Positions 1 to 7,441 of a stretch of DNA of 17,572 bases are shown piece by piece. The notes beneath the pieces are model-generated. The model was not told where the DNA came from. It did no database searches and was given only the letters and a program-made list of their open reading frames with translations. Position 1 is the stretch's first letter, and each line of letters begins with the position of its first letter. This DNA comes from Solobacterium sp. UBA3691 (GTDB lineage Bacteria; Bacillota_I; Bacilli_A; Erysipelotrichales; Erysipelotrichaceae), in assembly GCA_002372175.1 (NCBI GenBank), contig DFIS01000073.1, positions 1 to 17,572 of the forward strand, given 5' to 3'. The position numbers and the translations under genes are program-made.

Positions 1-157
1 TTGCGAACAGGCAGCGGTCAGTGGATAACGAGGCCGGTGCGTTCAAGAACGTATCGGCTTTTGTAGGTAAATAATTGCTGTACTAAAGGCAGAACTGCTG
101 GGAAAGGAAACTCACATTGACAGATAATACAGTTATGAGTAAGCGGGAATACATGCA
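1..157. other. Left edge: tail of an unidentified plus-strand gene or degraded sequence
   Basis: No recognisable gene. On the plus strand the frame beginning at base 3 is open to a TAA at 72-74 and ends in NVSAFVGK. The adjacent frame is then open to a TAA near 117 and reads as a short amphipathic tail with an AELLGKE stretch. The two frames would join into one plausible C-terminus if a frameshift lay near base 70, but the piece is too short to identify. The terminator at 158-189 reads in the same direction, which supports a plus-strand transcription unit arriving from outside the window. Confidence 0.25.
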
Positions 158-189
158 GAGACTGAGATCATCTTTCCTCAGTCTCTTTT
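158..189 (+). terminator. Intrinsic terminator at the left edge
   Basis: Nine-base-pair perfect stem GAGACTGAG / CTCAGTCTC with a 10-nt loop, followed by TTTTC on the plus strand. It ends the transcript entering from the left. The hairpin overlaps the last codons of the minus-strand helicase gene. It lacks a U-tract in that direction, so it is unlikely to terminate that gene. Confidence 0.7.
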
Positions 190-1680
190 CAGTATGCCGT
201 TGATCGTTTTAAACAGCTGAGGTGCCCGCAGGATGATCACCGTCAGTTTTTCGCGTACTCTGGTGATGCCCTGGTAAAAGAGATTGGGATACATATACTC
301 CGGGTCAGGACAGGGAATACCCTGAAGTCTTCCTTCTTCGTTGTAGTAAAAGGTCTGATCCATCAGGATAACAACTTTGTCAAATTCTCTTCCGATGATA
401 TGAAGAATATCAAAGTCTTCTTCATATTCCGCAAAGGGGCTCAGATCACTGAACGTACCTGCATAGTTGATAAAGGTATATCCTTTGTTTTTGTAATACC
501 CCAGCATGATCTGTGCTTCGGCAGTCGTATCGGCATACATCACTTCTACATTGCTGTAGGTATAGCGCTGTTCCTCTTTGTGGGCAGGATTCTTCATACA
601 CAGAAGGAAGGAAAACAGTTCCTTGTTCATTCTGAGCTTTTCGGATAACTGGTATTCTCCGGTCAGACCCAGATCCCTGATCCTGCCGGGGATATTATTC
701 TCCATTTCCGTAACCGTCAGGATCTGTTCGTGATCGGTGCAGAAGATACATGTCTGCCCGTTCTTTCTGACATGTTCGGTGATCATCTGCAGGGTATCCG
801 GAGTCAGACGCTGAGCTTCATCGATCAGCACGAAGCCTGACGAATTATTATCCAGATAACGGGTATCCAGTTCTTCATCAGCGATGATATCCAGGTTATT
901 CAGAGCAGCACTGATCATCTGCAGTTCTTTGTATAAAGGTCCGCAGTGGATCATCAGCACCTTGCCGTTTTTGGCAAGTGTTCTTGCGATATCGTAGATC
1001 ATCAGTGTCTTGCCGGTACCGGCTCTGCCGTAGATCAGGTAAAAAGAAGCTCCTGCAGTCTGTTCTATACCTGTCATCAGTTCCTTTTTGACCTGTTCCT
1101 GAGCCTGGGTCAGGAAGTATTCTCCCTGAATGAATTTCTCCGGTGTTTCGATCGGGGATACGAGGTATTCCGAAGCCTGAAACAATTCATCAATGGGACT
1201 GACAGACTTCTGCCGGAAAGCACGCAGAGAAGATGCAATATCTCTGATATCTGATTTGATCAGTTCACCGCTGACACTGAGTCTGTAACAATCCATGGTG
1301 TTGGTAACAGCAGTATAAAGATAGAGTCTTCTGCCGAGATGAGAAAGATAATACCTGTTCTTTAACAGCTGATGCAGGATCTGTTCTTCTGATACTTCCT
1401 GAGATTTCAGCTCTATATTTACACAGATATTGTCTGAGATCTTCAGCAGATCGAATTCCTTGCCGATCCGGGGAATATGATAACCATAGTAAAAACCATC
1501 AAAATCATTGATATCCAGGCCTTCATCATCAAGACTGCCGACCAGCCTCCGGAGGGATTCCATCTCATGAAACTGGGTGCGGGAACGTTCTTCCTTACGG
1601 CATAAATGATCTTCCGCAATACGGAAGGATTCTTCATCAGGAATTCTGGATAACAGATAAATATTAACCGGAGCAGTCAT
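178..1680 (-). CDS. PD-(D/E)xK nuclease-like / DUF2075 SF1 helicase-type fusion ATPase
   Basis: Predicted 500-residue nucleic-acid-acting ATPase. The start at 1680 (MTAPVNIYLL) is chosen because GAGG lies 5 nt upstream; the frame stays open to 1881, but the extension looks non-coding. The C-terminal part (about 180-500) resembles DUF2075/Schlafen-type SF1 helicase domains: Walker A GRAGTGKT at 218-225, Walker B FVLIDEAQ at 283-290, a KLRMNKEL block near 348, IIGREFDKVVIL near 428 and a motif-VI-like GITRVREK at 471-478. The N-terminal domain has a spaced D77 ... E90-L-K92 pattern on predicted strands, followed by a helix with HQLLKNRYY. That is the layout of a PD-(D/E)xK nuclease core. The helicase assignment follows from visible motifs; the nuclease assignment is inferred from a weak pattern. 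It is a single gene divergent from the MATE pump. Possible roles are defence or nucleic-acid repair. No partner methylase is present. Confidence 0.8.
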   Translation of the reverse strand: MTAPVNIYLLSRIPDEESFRIAEDHLCRKEERSRTQFHEMESLRRLVGSLDDEGLDINDFDGFYYGYHIPRIGKEFDLLKISDNICVNIELKSQEVSEEQILHQLLKNRYYLSHLGRRLYLYTAVTNTMDCYRLSVSGELIKSDIRDIASSLRAFRQKSVSPIDELFQASEYLVSPIETPEKFIQGEYFLTQAQEQVKKELMTGIEQTAGASFYLIYGRAGTGKTLMIYDIARTLAKNGKVLMIHCGPLYKELQMISAALNNLDIIADEELDTRYLDNNSSGFVLIDEAQRLTPDTLQMITEHVRKNGQTCIFCTDHEQILTVTEMENNIPGRIRDLGLTGEYQLSEKLRMNKELFSFLLCMKNPAHKEEQRYTYSNVEVMYADTTAEAQIMLGYYKNKGYTFINYAGTFSDLSPFAEYEEDFDILHIIGREFDKVVILMDQTFYYNEEGRLQGIPCPDPEYMYPNLFYQGITRVREKLTVIILRAPQLFKTINGILKRD

Positions 1681-1822
1681 CTCTACCTCACTTATCTCTG
1701 TCTTAATCATACAGGAAAAGTAACCGCGTGATAAAAGAAGAAATGTTATTGTTTTTCTCCATAAATACGTTGTTTGCGTCAATGGAAATATGTATCTGTA
1801 CGTAGTAATGTACTCAATCGTA

Positions 1823-3199
1823 ATGAAGACAGTATTATCGAAACGTGATGAGAAATATCTGCAGAGAAGTCTGAATGACACGATGTGGAAAGTTGTTCTG
1901 ATGATCGGTACACCGCTGGCGCTGTATCAGGGACTTCAGCAGATCTTTTCTATTCTTGATACGATGATGGCTGCACATATCAGTAAGGAGTCCGTATCGG
2001 CTGTTGCTTATCTTTCCCAGCTCAATCATCTTTTGTCTGCGGTCGGCGGCGGTCTTGCGGTCGGTGCCGGCATCCAGATCTCCCGGGCTTTCGGTGAGGG
2101 GAATACGGATATGGTGCACAAGCGTGTATCCAGCCTGTATGCACTGAGTTTTGCGGTCGGCATGATCATGCTGATGATGATCCTGCCGTTTACATCTCAG
2201 TTTCTGAAGCTGGCGGGGACACCGGAGACATTGATCGCTGTGGGGTCACAGTACTTCGTTGTCCAGCTGTTTACGATGGTCATCACCTTCCTGAACAACG
2301 TCTATATCGCTGTTGAACGGGCACGGGGAAATGCCGCAAGGATCTTCCGTCTGAACCTCGGTGTGATCGCGGTCAAGCTGAGTCTGACAGCCATCTTTGT
2401 GTATCTTCTGGACGGAGATCTGGTCATGATCGGACTGGCCAGTCTTCTCTCACAGGTATTCCTGTTCGCATTTGCCCTGAAATACAGTTTCCTGGAAGAA
2501 GGTGCCTTCAGCTTCTCACTCAGGGCTGTTACCGCGGAACGAAAAGTTGTATCACCGATGATCGAACGTTCCTGGCCGGTCATTACCGAAAAGGCACTGT
2601 TCTCGTTTGGTAAGACCATTGTCAACTCGATGTGCACACTGTACGGAGATACGATGGTCGGAGCCATGGGTGTATCGAATAACCTTGGCGGGATCACGAC
2701 AAATCCGCAGAACGGGTACCAGGAAGGGGCAGCCTCGATCATCAGTCAGAATCTCGGTGCCGGAAGATACCGCCGTGTGCTGGAAGCGTTCCGTGCCGTA
2801 CTGATCATCGATGTGATCCTCGGTGCGGTGATCTCTGCACTGGAGCTGTGGCAGCTGGATGCCCTGGCCGGACTGTTTGACTCCGGCAGTATCGAATTCC
2901 ACAGGATGATCATGACCGTATACCGGTATGAAGCCCTGGGTGCGGTACCGCTTGGCATCAATGCGGCCGTCATGGCCCTGCTGTACGGACTTGGTAAGAC
3001 CAAGCTGACACTGATCATCAATCTTGCCCGTGTCTTCATCTTCCGCATCCCGGTCTTCTGGTTTCTGCAGAACTGCACGAATTTCGGAGAAGCCAGTGTC
3101 GGTATCGTCATGATGGTCTCCAACGTATCCGTGGCTGTTCTGGCATCCGCTGTTGCCTGGAGAGTGATCCGCCAGTACAAGAAGACATACGGACTCTGA
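1823..3199 (+). CDS. MATE-family multidrug/cation efflux transporter
   Basis: Polytopic inner-membrane exporter of the multidrug and toxic compound extrusion family, expected to exchange Na+ or H+ for cationic drugs or metabolites. The protein is about 458 residues, typical for the family, with about 12 hydrophobic segments and the characteristic early stretch MIGTPLALYQGLQQIFSILD, followed by a glycine-rich VGGGLAVGAG loop. The second half repeats the fold (SNNLGGIT, GYQEGAASIISQNLGAG). The start is uncertain. ATGs at 1790, 1808 and 1823 are all in frame and none has a good Shine-Dalgarno. I prefer 1823 because MKTVLSKRDEKYL places the first membrane segment at the usual distance; 1790 would add 11 residues. 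It is transcribed away from the helicase gene. An IS begins 26 bp after the stop, so its own terminator may have been displaced. Confidence 0.9.
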   Translation: MKTVLSKRDEKYLQRSLNDTMWKVVLMIGTPLALYQGLQQIFSILDTMMAAHISKESVSAVAYLSQLNHLLSAVGGGLAVGAGIQISRAFGEGNTDMVHKRVSSLYALSFAVGMIMLMMILPFTSQFLKLAGTPETLIAVGSQYFVVQLFTMVITFLNNVYIAVERARGNAARIFRLNLGVIAVKLSLTAIFVYLLDGDLVMIGLASLLSQVFLFAFALKYSFLEEGAFSFSLRAVTAERKVVSPMIERSWPVITEKALFSFGKTIVNSMCTLYGDTMVGAMGVSNNLGGITTNPQNGYQEGAASIISQNLGAGRYRRVLEAFRAVLIIDVILGAVISALELWQLDALAGLFDSGSIEFHRMIMTVYRYEALGAVPLGINAAVMALLYGLGKTKLTLIINLARVFIFRIPVFWFLQNCTNFGEASVGIVMMVSNVSVAVLASAVAWRVIRQYKKTYGL

Positions 3200-3225
3200 G
3201 CAGGGCTGATACGGTATACAGGAAA

Positions 3226-3241
3226 AGGGGCTGTAACAGTT
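3226..3241 (+). repeat. IS1182 left terminal inverted repeat
   Basis: AGGGGCTGTAACAGTT, matching the right end (5053-5068, complementary) at 15 of 16 bases. A small hairpin (AGAATG / CATTCT) and the 3262-3285 terminator follow inside the element. Confidence 0.75.
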
Positions 3242-3261
3242 AAAGAATGATGAAACATTCT

Positions 3262-3285
3262 GAGGCTGGAAAACAGCCTCTTTTT
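3262..3285 (+). terminator. Rho-independent terminator inside the IS left end
   Basis: Seven-base-pair stem GAGGCTG / CAGCCTC with loop GAAAA, then TTTTT on the plus strand. It reuses the GAGGCTG core of the IS terminal repeat. It would stop readthrough from the upstream MATE gene into antisense transcription of the transposase, and it may now serve as the MATE terminator. Confidence 0.8.
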
Positions 3286-3420
3286 AGATTCATTCAAGAC
3301 AAACATCTAAATGAAGCCAGCCAGAGTGAATAGATTTCATTTCAATGGCGATATTCAAGAGATTCAAGCACATTAAAAACACGTCTGGTTGAACATAGAT
3401 GATAATCGTTATATTCCCGA

Positions 3421-5010
3421 TCAGTTGGACTGGTTTGTGTGACTTACTGCCAGTCTGCTCTGATGATATTTGAGCAGATCATACCCAAGACACACCAGAA
3501 GAAATTCCATTTTGACGTTTTTCATTCCTCTTCTGGTAAATCTGGTGAATTTCATGTTCTGCTTGATCACTCCAAATGCCCCTTCAACCTGTGCGCATCT
3601 CTGCTTTTTCATCCGTATTCCGGCTTCTGTAGAAAACTGCTGATCAACCTCGGCATAGAACTGTTCCTGTACAATGTCGCGGTAAATGCGCTTCTCTTTT
3701 CCTTTATTGCATTCTCTTCTCACCGGGCATCCTTCACAGTGATCTTTCTCCCCATATACCTGCTTGATCGTCAGGTTTCCCTGAGGAGATGTCTGGTATC
3801 TCTCATACAGCCATTCATCGAACACCCGCCCTTGCGGGCAGATCTTGAATCCTTCTTCTGTCCTGTCCCAGTTCCACGTATGATAGATCCTTCGTCTGAA
3901 CTTCGGCTCTTCCGCTTTTCCGTACATCGTATACTTCTGTACAAGATTCATCCCGTGCTGAAGATCATACATGTAGTTGTCATAGTTCCCGTATCCCGCA
4001 TCTGCCACCGGATATTCGGGATAATGACCATGATATTCATTGTACTGATCCAAAAAGTCCTGCCAGGTTATGTTGTCTGCCGGCGTCTGATATACGGCAC
4101 TGTTTACGAACACTCCGTCACTCACGGCTATCTGGCAGTTATAGCACGGCCGGGTCACCCCGCTCTGGTTATAGTAATCCCACTTTGTTGCCATCATTGT
4201 CGCATCATGGTCTGTCTTGGAACAGCTGTTCCGGCTTCCTATGATATTCAGCCAGTATTCATATTCTTCCAGCTTCAGGGCATATCCGACAAACAGATCA
4301 CAATATACCTGAAATCGGCTTTTCCGATGGCCTTTTCCATATACCGGAGTAACATTTTCCGAGACCATCACTTCCATCAGGTACTGTGCTATGTACCACA
4401 TATCCAAAGAGTCATACTGTCCCTTTAAGCGATAACTGTAACCATATTCCTGGTTCAGCTGCCATACGGTCTCTGTGATCCGGGTGAACAGCCGGTCTTC
4501 CGCATTGATGATCCTTTTCTTGTATACGAATGTATTCTTCTGGGCATTCGCTTCGATCTTTGTGCCGTCAATATACTGCACATTTGTATCACACCCCATC
4601 TGTTCTGCGATCTGTGATGACAGGTCATGAAAGATCTCTTCTATGGTCTCCGTCAGTTCTTCTGTCAGTCTCTGAAACGCCATGAAACTTGGCATCTCTT
4701 CATTACTCAGGTACAGATATCTCAGGTCTGTCCGGCAAAGATGTTCCATCTCCCGCAGTGACCGATGGTTTTCCATATATCCAAACAGCAGCGTCTTCAA
4801 CATCATTCCCTTGTCGTGGCTTTTCGTATTATTGGACCGGATCCCCTTTACATATTTACTGAAATTTACTCCTTCCACCGCTTCCAAAAACGAAAAGATC
4901 GGATCATTTTTTTCAAGTTTGATCCGTACATCGATTGGCATTACCAGCTGAACAGCATTATAATATGTTCGCTGATCAGGTAGGGCTAGTACTTGATTAG
5001 CACTTTTCAT
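3421..5010 (-). CDS. IS1182-family DDE transposase
   Basis: A 529-residue transposase, full length for the family, with no internal stop or frameshift, so the element may be active. An N-terminal DUF772-type helical region (about 60-135, FGYMENHRSLREMEHLCR) precedes the RNase H-like catalytic core. The candidate catalytic triad is D148 in YIDGTKIEANA, D337 in VADAGYGNYDN and E476 in QVEGAFGVIKQN. A CxxC-type cysteine cluster (C391, C425, C428, C434; HCEGCPVRREC) precedes the last motif, as in DDE_Tnp_1_6 proteins. The start ATG at 5010 has only a weak upstream AGAG. The gene runs opposite to all flanking genes and shares no operon with them. Family assignment rests on these recognised motifs. 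Confidence 0.93.
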   Translation of the reverse strand: MKSANQVLALPDQRTYYNAVQLVMPIDVRIKLEKNDPIFSFLEAVEGVNFSKYVKGIRSNNTKSHDKGMMLKTLLFGYMENHRSLREMEHLCRTDLRYLYLSNEEMPSFMAFQRLTEELTETIEEIFHDLSSQIAEQMGCDTNVQYIDGTKIEANAQKNTFVYKKRIINAEDRLFTRITETVWQLNQEYGYSYRLKGQYDSLDMWYIAQYLMEVMVSENVTPVYGKGHRKSRFQVYCDLFVGYALKLEEYEYWLNIIGSRNSCSKTDHDATMMATKWDYYNQSGVTRPCYNCQIAVSDGVFVNSAVYQTPADNITWQDFLDQYNEYHGHYPEYPVADAGYGNYDNYMYDLQHGMNLVQKYTMYGKAEEPKFRRRIYHTWNWDRTEEGFKICPQGRVFDEWLYERYQTSPQGNLTIKQVYGEKDHCEGCPVRRECNKGKEKRIYRDIVQEQFYAEVDQQFSTEAGIRMKKQRCAQVEGAFGVIKQNMKFTRFTRRGMKNVKMEFLLVCLGYDLLKYHQSRLAVSHTNQSN

Positions 5011-5032
5011 ATCTCTATTTTACCAATTCAAA

Positions 5033-5068
5033 AGAGGCTATAACAGCTTTTCAACTGTTACAGCCTCT
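5033..5068. repeat. IS1182 right terminal repeat forming a hairpin
   Basis: The terminal repeat (5053-5068) pairs with an inverted internal copy, AGAGGCTATAACAG, 13 of 14 bases over a short loop. It lies between the IS edge and the transposase start. Such end hairpins can limit translation or transcription that enters the transposase gene from outside. Confidence 0.65.
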
Positions 5069-5080
5069 GCGTGTATGTGA

Positions 5081-5179
5081 CTTTCCGGTGAGATCAGAAG
5101 CTTCCCAAACGTAGAGTTCTATGTGAACAGTGTGGAATCCCAAGAGCAGTTTATGGAGGAATACAGTCTGCCTGTCTGA
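5081..5179 (+). pseudogene. Unidentified C-terminal coding remnant beside the IS
   Basis: The stretch 5069-5464 (396 bp) has no intact gene. Just inside it, a frame open from 5081 to a TGA at 5177-5179 reads as 32 residues with a protein-like composition (FPNVEFYVNSVESQEQF, ending EEYSLPV). It has no start codon context. It is best explained as the 3' end of a gene whose upstream part is no longer present next to the IS. A second short open stretch (5190-5310, rich in K, R and Q) reaches into the terminator. I recognise neither. The remaining 140 bp upstream of the next gene hold AT-rich promoter-like sequence and an AACAGG ... CCTGTT inverted repeat (5384-5411). Confidence 0.3.
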
Positions 5180-5281
5180 GCGGCGAATAAGGTATCATCA
5201 TCAGGACATTCGGCAAGGTAAAGCCGAAAGACAGCGCAAAGCAGATGCCGAAGGAACTCTGATTTCGTACAGTACTGTCAG

Positions 5282-5323
5282 GAACGTTTATGAACTGTCA
5301 TGCAGTAAATAAACGTTCTTTTT
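5282..5323 (+). terminator. Strong intrinsic terminator
   Basis: Ten-base-pair stem GAACGTTTAT / ATAAACGTTC, extended by an inner ACTG / CAGT stem around TCATG, followed by TTTTT. It insulates the downstream XRE gene from anything transcribed across the IS flank. It shows that a plus-strand transcript once ended, or still ends, here. Confidence 0.85.
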
Positions 5324-5464
5324 CTGTGTATTACACCGGATAATAGTAAATAAGCGGGACAGTGTATGTCTCATTGCGGAAAACAGGGCATTTGCTCACT
5401 TTGTGTCCTGTTAAGCATGCATGAACCGGGATAGGCTGAAAGCGGAAAGAGGAGGTCACAGAAT

Positions 5465-5986
5465 ATGGATCTGATGAAAACAGGCAGACTTCTGCAGGAG
5501 CTGAGAAAAGAAAAAGGAATTACCCAGGAGGAACTGGCAGAGAAGGTCGGTGTAGCCCGCAGGACCGTATCACGCTGGGAGACCGGAAACAACATGCCGG
5601 ATCTGGATATACTGATCGAACTGTCAGATCTGTATGATGTTGATCTCCGGGAGATCCTGAACGGAGAAAGGAAAAGTGAGAAGATGAACGAAGAATTAAA
5701 AGAGACTGTATTACAGATCGCAGATTACAGCAATGAGGAGAAGACAAGACTGCTACAGAGGATGCACTGGCTGTTTATAGCCGGACTGCTCGGCTTTATC
5801 ACCTTCCTGGTGATCACGGCACTGGGACTTGAGGAGACAGCCCCGTATGAAAGCATCGGCGGCTTTGGACTGGGCGTAGCCTTCGGCATGGTCATACTTG
5901 GTGTGATCTTTACCGGCAGGTATGCAGGAAAGATCAGAGAAGCCAAGATGCGTCTGCTGGCAAAGACAAGGAAAGCGAACAGGTAG
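5465..5986 (+). CDS. XRE-family regulator with two transmembrane segments
   Basis: A 173-residue protein with an N-terminal Cro/CI-type helix-turn-helix (about 8-62; ITQEELAEKVGVARRTVSRW with the usual E.G...PD tail) that binds DNA. A charged linker (68-100) follows, then two hydrophobic segments (about 102-121 and 131-150) and a basic C-terminus. This predicts a membrane-anchored DNA-binding regulator, an arrangement common in Bacillota, where the membrane part often senses envelope stress or peptides; that role is inferred. AGGAGG at 5450-5455 precedes the start by about 9 nt. It lies upstream of a second XRE gene with an 86-bp gap, and both promoter regions carry an ATGCAT core. The target genes are unknown. 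Confidence 0.88.
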   Translation: MDLMKTGRLLQELRKEKGITQEELAEKVGVARRTVSRWETGNNMPDLDILIELSDLYDVDLREILNGERKSEKMNEELKETVLQIADYSNEEKTRLLQRMHWLFIAGLLGFITFLVITALGLEETAPYESIGGFGLGVAFGMVILGVIFTGRYAGKIREAKMRLLAKTRKANR

Positions 5987-6019
5987 AAAGACACATTGCG
6001 GTACCGGGGCAACACACGG

Positions 6020-6047
6020 TTGCGTGTATATCCGGCGTATGCATACT
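6020..6047 (+). promoter_or_regulatory. Candidate promoter with palindrome upstream of the XRE-zinc ribbon gene
   Basis: TTGCGT (6020-6025), a 16-bp spacer and CATACT (6042-6047), placing the start site about 20 bases before the ATG at 6073. A perfect 10-bp palindrome GTATGCATAC (6037-6046) overlaps the -10. This would suit repression by a dimeric helix-turn-helix protein, possibly one of the two XRE proteins. Inferred from sequence only. Confidence 0.4.
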
Positions 6048-6072
6048 ACAATGAATATGCAGGAGGTGCAGT

Positions 6073-6837
6073 ATGGATACCAAAGATGTATTGTATGAAC
6101 TCAGAACGAAGAACGGACTGACACAGGATGAACTTGCAGAGAAGCTGTATGTGACAAGACAGGCAGTATCACGCTGGGAAAACGGAGAAACCGTACCGAA
6201 TACAGAGACACTCAAACTGCTCTCCGGTCTGTTCGGCGTATCCATCAATACTCTTCTCGGATCACCGCGTCAGCTGATCTGCCAGTGCTGCGGGATGCCC
6301 CTGGATGACAGTATCATCAGTCATGAGAAGGATGGCTCACTGAATGAGAACTACTGTCAGTGGTGCTATGCCGACGGTACATACACCTACAGCAATATGG
6401 ATGATCTGATCGATATCTGTATACCCAACATGGTCAGTCAGGGCTTTGCGGAAGAACAGGCACGCGCATATCTGAAACAGACACTGCCGCAGCTGGACTA
6501 CTGGAAGCGGTATGAGGAGCTCAGTGATCACGGTGAATTCGATGCGTTTAAGAAACAGCTGATCGAGGAGATCAATGATCTGCATATTGAAGGAATGCCG
6601 AAACTGGAGAAACTGAATGCTCTGGTGGGCAGTTATGTCAATCTTGAATATACGCTGCCTAACGGCGCAAAAGTCAAATTTCTGAATGACAGTACAACAT
6701 ATCTCGGCAATCAGCTGGAGCCGGAATTCGGCGGTGACAGATGCTTCGGTGTACTGGCGGCTATGGATTTTATCCTGATCTGCACATACGGAGAAGGCGG
6801 CAGTGATCCCGAACTTGTGCTGTACAAAAAAAGATGA
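6073..6837 (+). CDS. XRE regulator fused to a zinc ribbon domain and an unknown C-terminal domain
   Basis: A 254-residue protein. Residues 5-62 form an XRE helix-turn-helix (LTQDELAEKLYVTRQAVSRW). Residues 68-145 match the putative zinc ribbon domain known from Bacillota (CQCCGMPL ... NYCQWCYADG), with C70, C72/C73, C95 and C98 as likely zinc ligands, followed by the helical tail FAEEQARAYLKQTLP typical of that domain. Residues 180-254 form a beta-rich domain I do not recognise (LNALVGSYVNLEYTLPNG ... PELVLYKKR). AGGAGG lies 6 nt upstream of the ATG. This is probably a transcription factor that responds to a metal or ligand through the C-terminal parts; the ligand is unknown. The downstream small-protein frame is contiguous with its stop. 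Confidence 0.85.
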   Translation: MDTKDVLYELRTKNGLTQDELAEKLYVTRQAVSRWENGETVPNTETLKLLSGLFGVSINTLLGSPRQLICQCCGMPLDDSIISHEKDGSLNENYCQWCYADGTYTYSNMDDLIDICIPNMVSQGFAEEQARAYLKQTLPQLDYWKRYEELSDHGEFDAFKKQLIEEINDLHIEGMPKLEKLNALVGSYVNLEYTLPNGAKVKFLNDSTTYLGNQLEPEFGGDRCFGVLAAMDFILICTYGEGGSDPELVLYKKR

Positions 6838-6914
6838 TCGCAGTCATAAACGGGCAGTTCCTGCAGAGGATCTGCCTGTTTTCATATACAATGAAGATAC
6901 GGAAGAAACCAACG

Positions 6915-7106
6915 ATGAACAGAAATGTACATATTATCATCACTGTGATACTGATTCTGATCGCATCGCGCTTTGCGGTCAGGATCGCCGATGCGGTGGG
7001 AAAGATCAGCAGTTTTACCGATGTACTGATGCTGGTCATTCCAGTCATCGCGGTGACTGGCATGATCAGCTATGCCGTATACCGGTATCGCAGTAAACGT
7101 GTTTAG
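6915..7106 (+). CDS. Small two-transmembrane protein of unknown function
   Basis: A 63-residue peptide with two hydrophobic segments (HIIITVILILIASRFAV, and VLMLVIPVIAVTGMISYAVY) joined by a short polar loop, with a basic tail RYRSKRV. The start at 6915 is chosen because GGAAG lies 9 nt upstream. The frame is also open from ATGs at 6834, which overlaps the stop of the preceding gene as ATGA, and 6891, but neither has a ribosome binding site. It lies between the XRE-zinc ribbon gene and a tfoX-like gene on the same strand, probably in one transcript. No family recognised. Confidence 0.55.
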   Translation: MNRNVHIIITVILILIASRFAVRIADAVGKISSFTDVLMLVIPVIAVTGMISYAVYRYRSKRV

Positions 7107-7126
7107 CATACAGGAGGGACAGACGT

Positions 7127-7441
7127 ATGGCTTCGAGCAGAGTATATCTTGAGTTTATTCTGGATCAGTTATCCGGACTTGAAGAGATCACATACAAAAG
7201 CATGATGGGAGAGTATATCCTCTACTATCGGGGCAGGGTCATCGGCGGTATCTATGATGACCGCTTTCTTGTGAAACCGACACCATCGGCACGGTCATTG
7301 ATGCCTGAGGCAAAGACAGAGCTCCCGTATGAAGGCGCAAAGGAGATGCTGCTGGTGAATGAGGTCGATAACCGGGCATTCCTGCAGGACCTGCTGGAAG
7401 CGATGTACGATGAACTGCCGGCGCCAAAGAGGAAGCGCTGA
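7127..7441 (+). CDS. TfoX/Sxy N-terminal domain protein
   Basis: A 104-residue protein made only of the TfoX N-terminal domain: it opens with a helix (SSRVYLEFILDQLSGL), then TYKSMMGEYILYYRGRVIGGIYDDRFLVKPT, the typical family core, and LVNEVDNRAFLQDLLEAMYDELP. In gammaproteobacteria the domain occurs in the competence activator Sxy/TfoX; stand-alone versions in Bacillota have no settled function. The ribosome binding site AGGAGGG lies 9 nt before the ATG. The stop overlaps the next start (TGATG), so it is translationally coupled to the P-loop gene. A role in competence is not supported by anything else here. Confidence 0.87.
   Translation: MASSRVYLEFILDQLSGLEEITYKSMMGEYILYYRGRVIGGIYDDRFLVKPTPSARSLMPEAKTELPYEGAKEMLLVNEVDNRAFLQDLLEAMYDELPAPKRKR

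Larger units (their letters stand above)
3226..5068 (-). mobile_element. IS1182-family insertion sequence with hairpin ends
   Basis: An IS of about 1.84 kb carrying one transposase gene on the minus strand. The ends are near-perfect inverted repeats: AGGGGCTGTAACAGTT at 3226-3241, and AGAGGCTGTAACAGTT read inward from 5068 to 5053, matching at 15 of 16 positions. The right repeat is also one arm of a long hairpin (5033-5068) with an inverted copy, AGAGGCTATAACAG. No target-site duplication is obvious: the left flank ends in ATACAGGAAA and the right flank begins GCGTGTATG. The joined flanks carry a weak ATACA / TGTAT palindrome, which would fit the preference of some IS1182-group elements for inverted-repeat targets. 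The boundaries are inferred from the repeats. Confidence 0.8.

Noticed and set aside
134..202. A 22-codon open frame starting at 134 (MSKREYMQRL...) near the left edge
   Set aside because: It runs straight through the terminator hairpin at 158-189, has only a distant purine-rich sequence upstream, and resembles no complete protein.
3439..4428. A 329-codon plus-strand frame inside the IS
   Set aside because: It is antisense to the conserved transposase catalytic domain; its openness follows from the transposase codon pattern.
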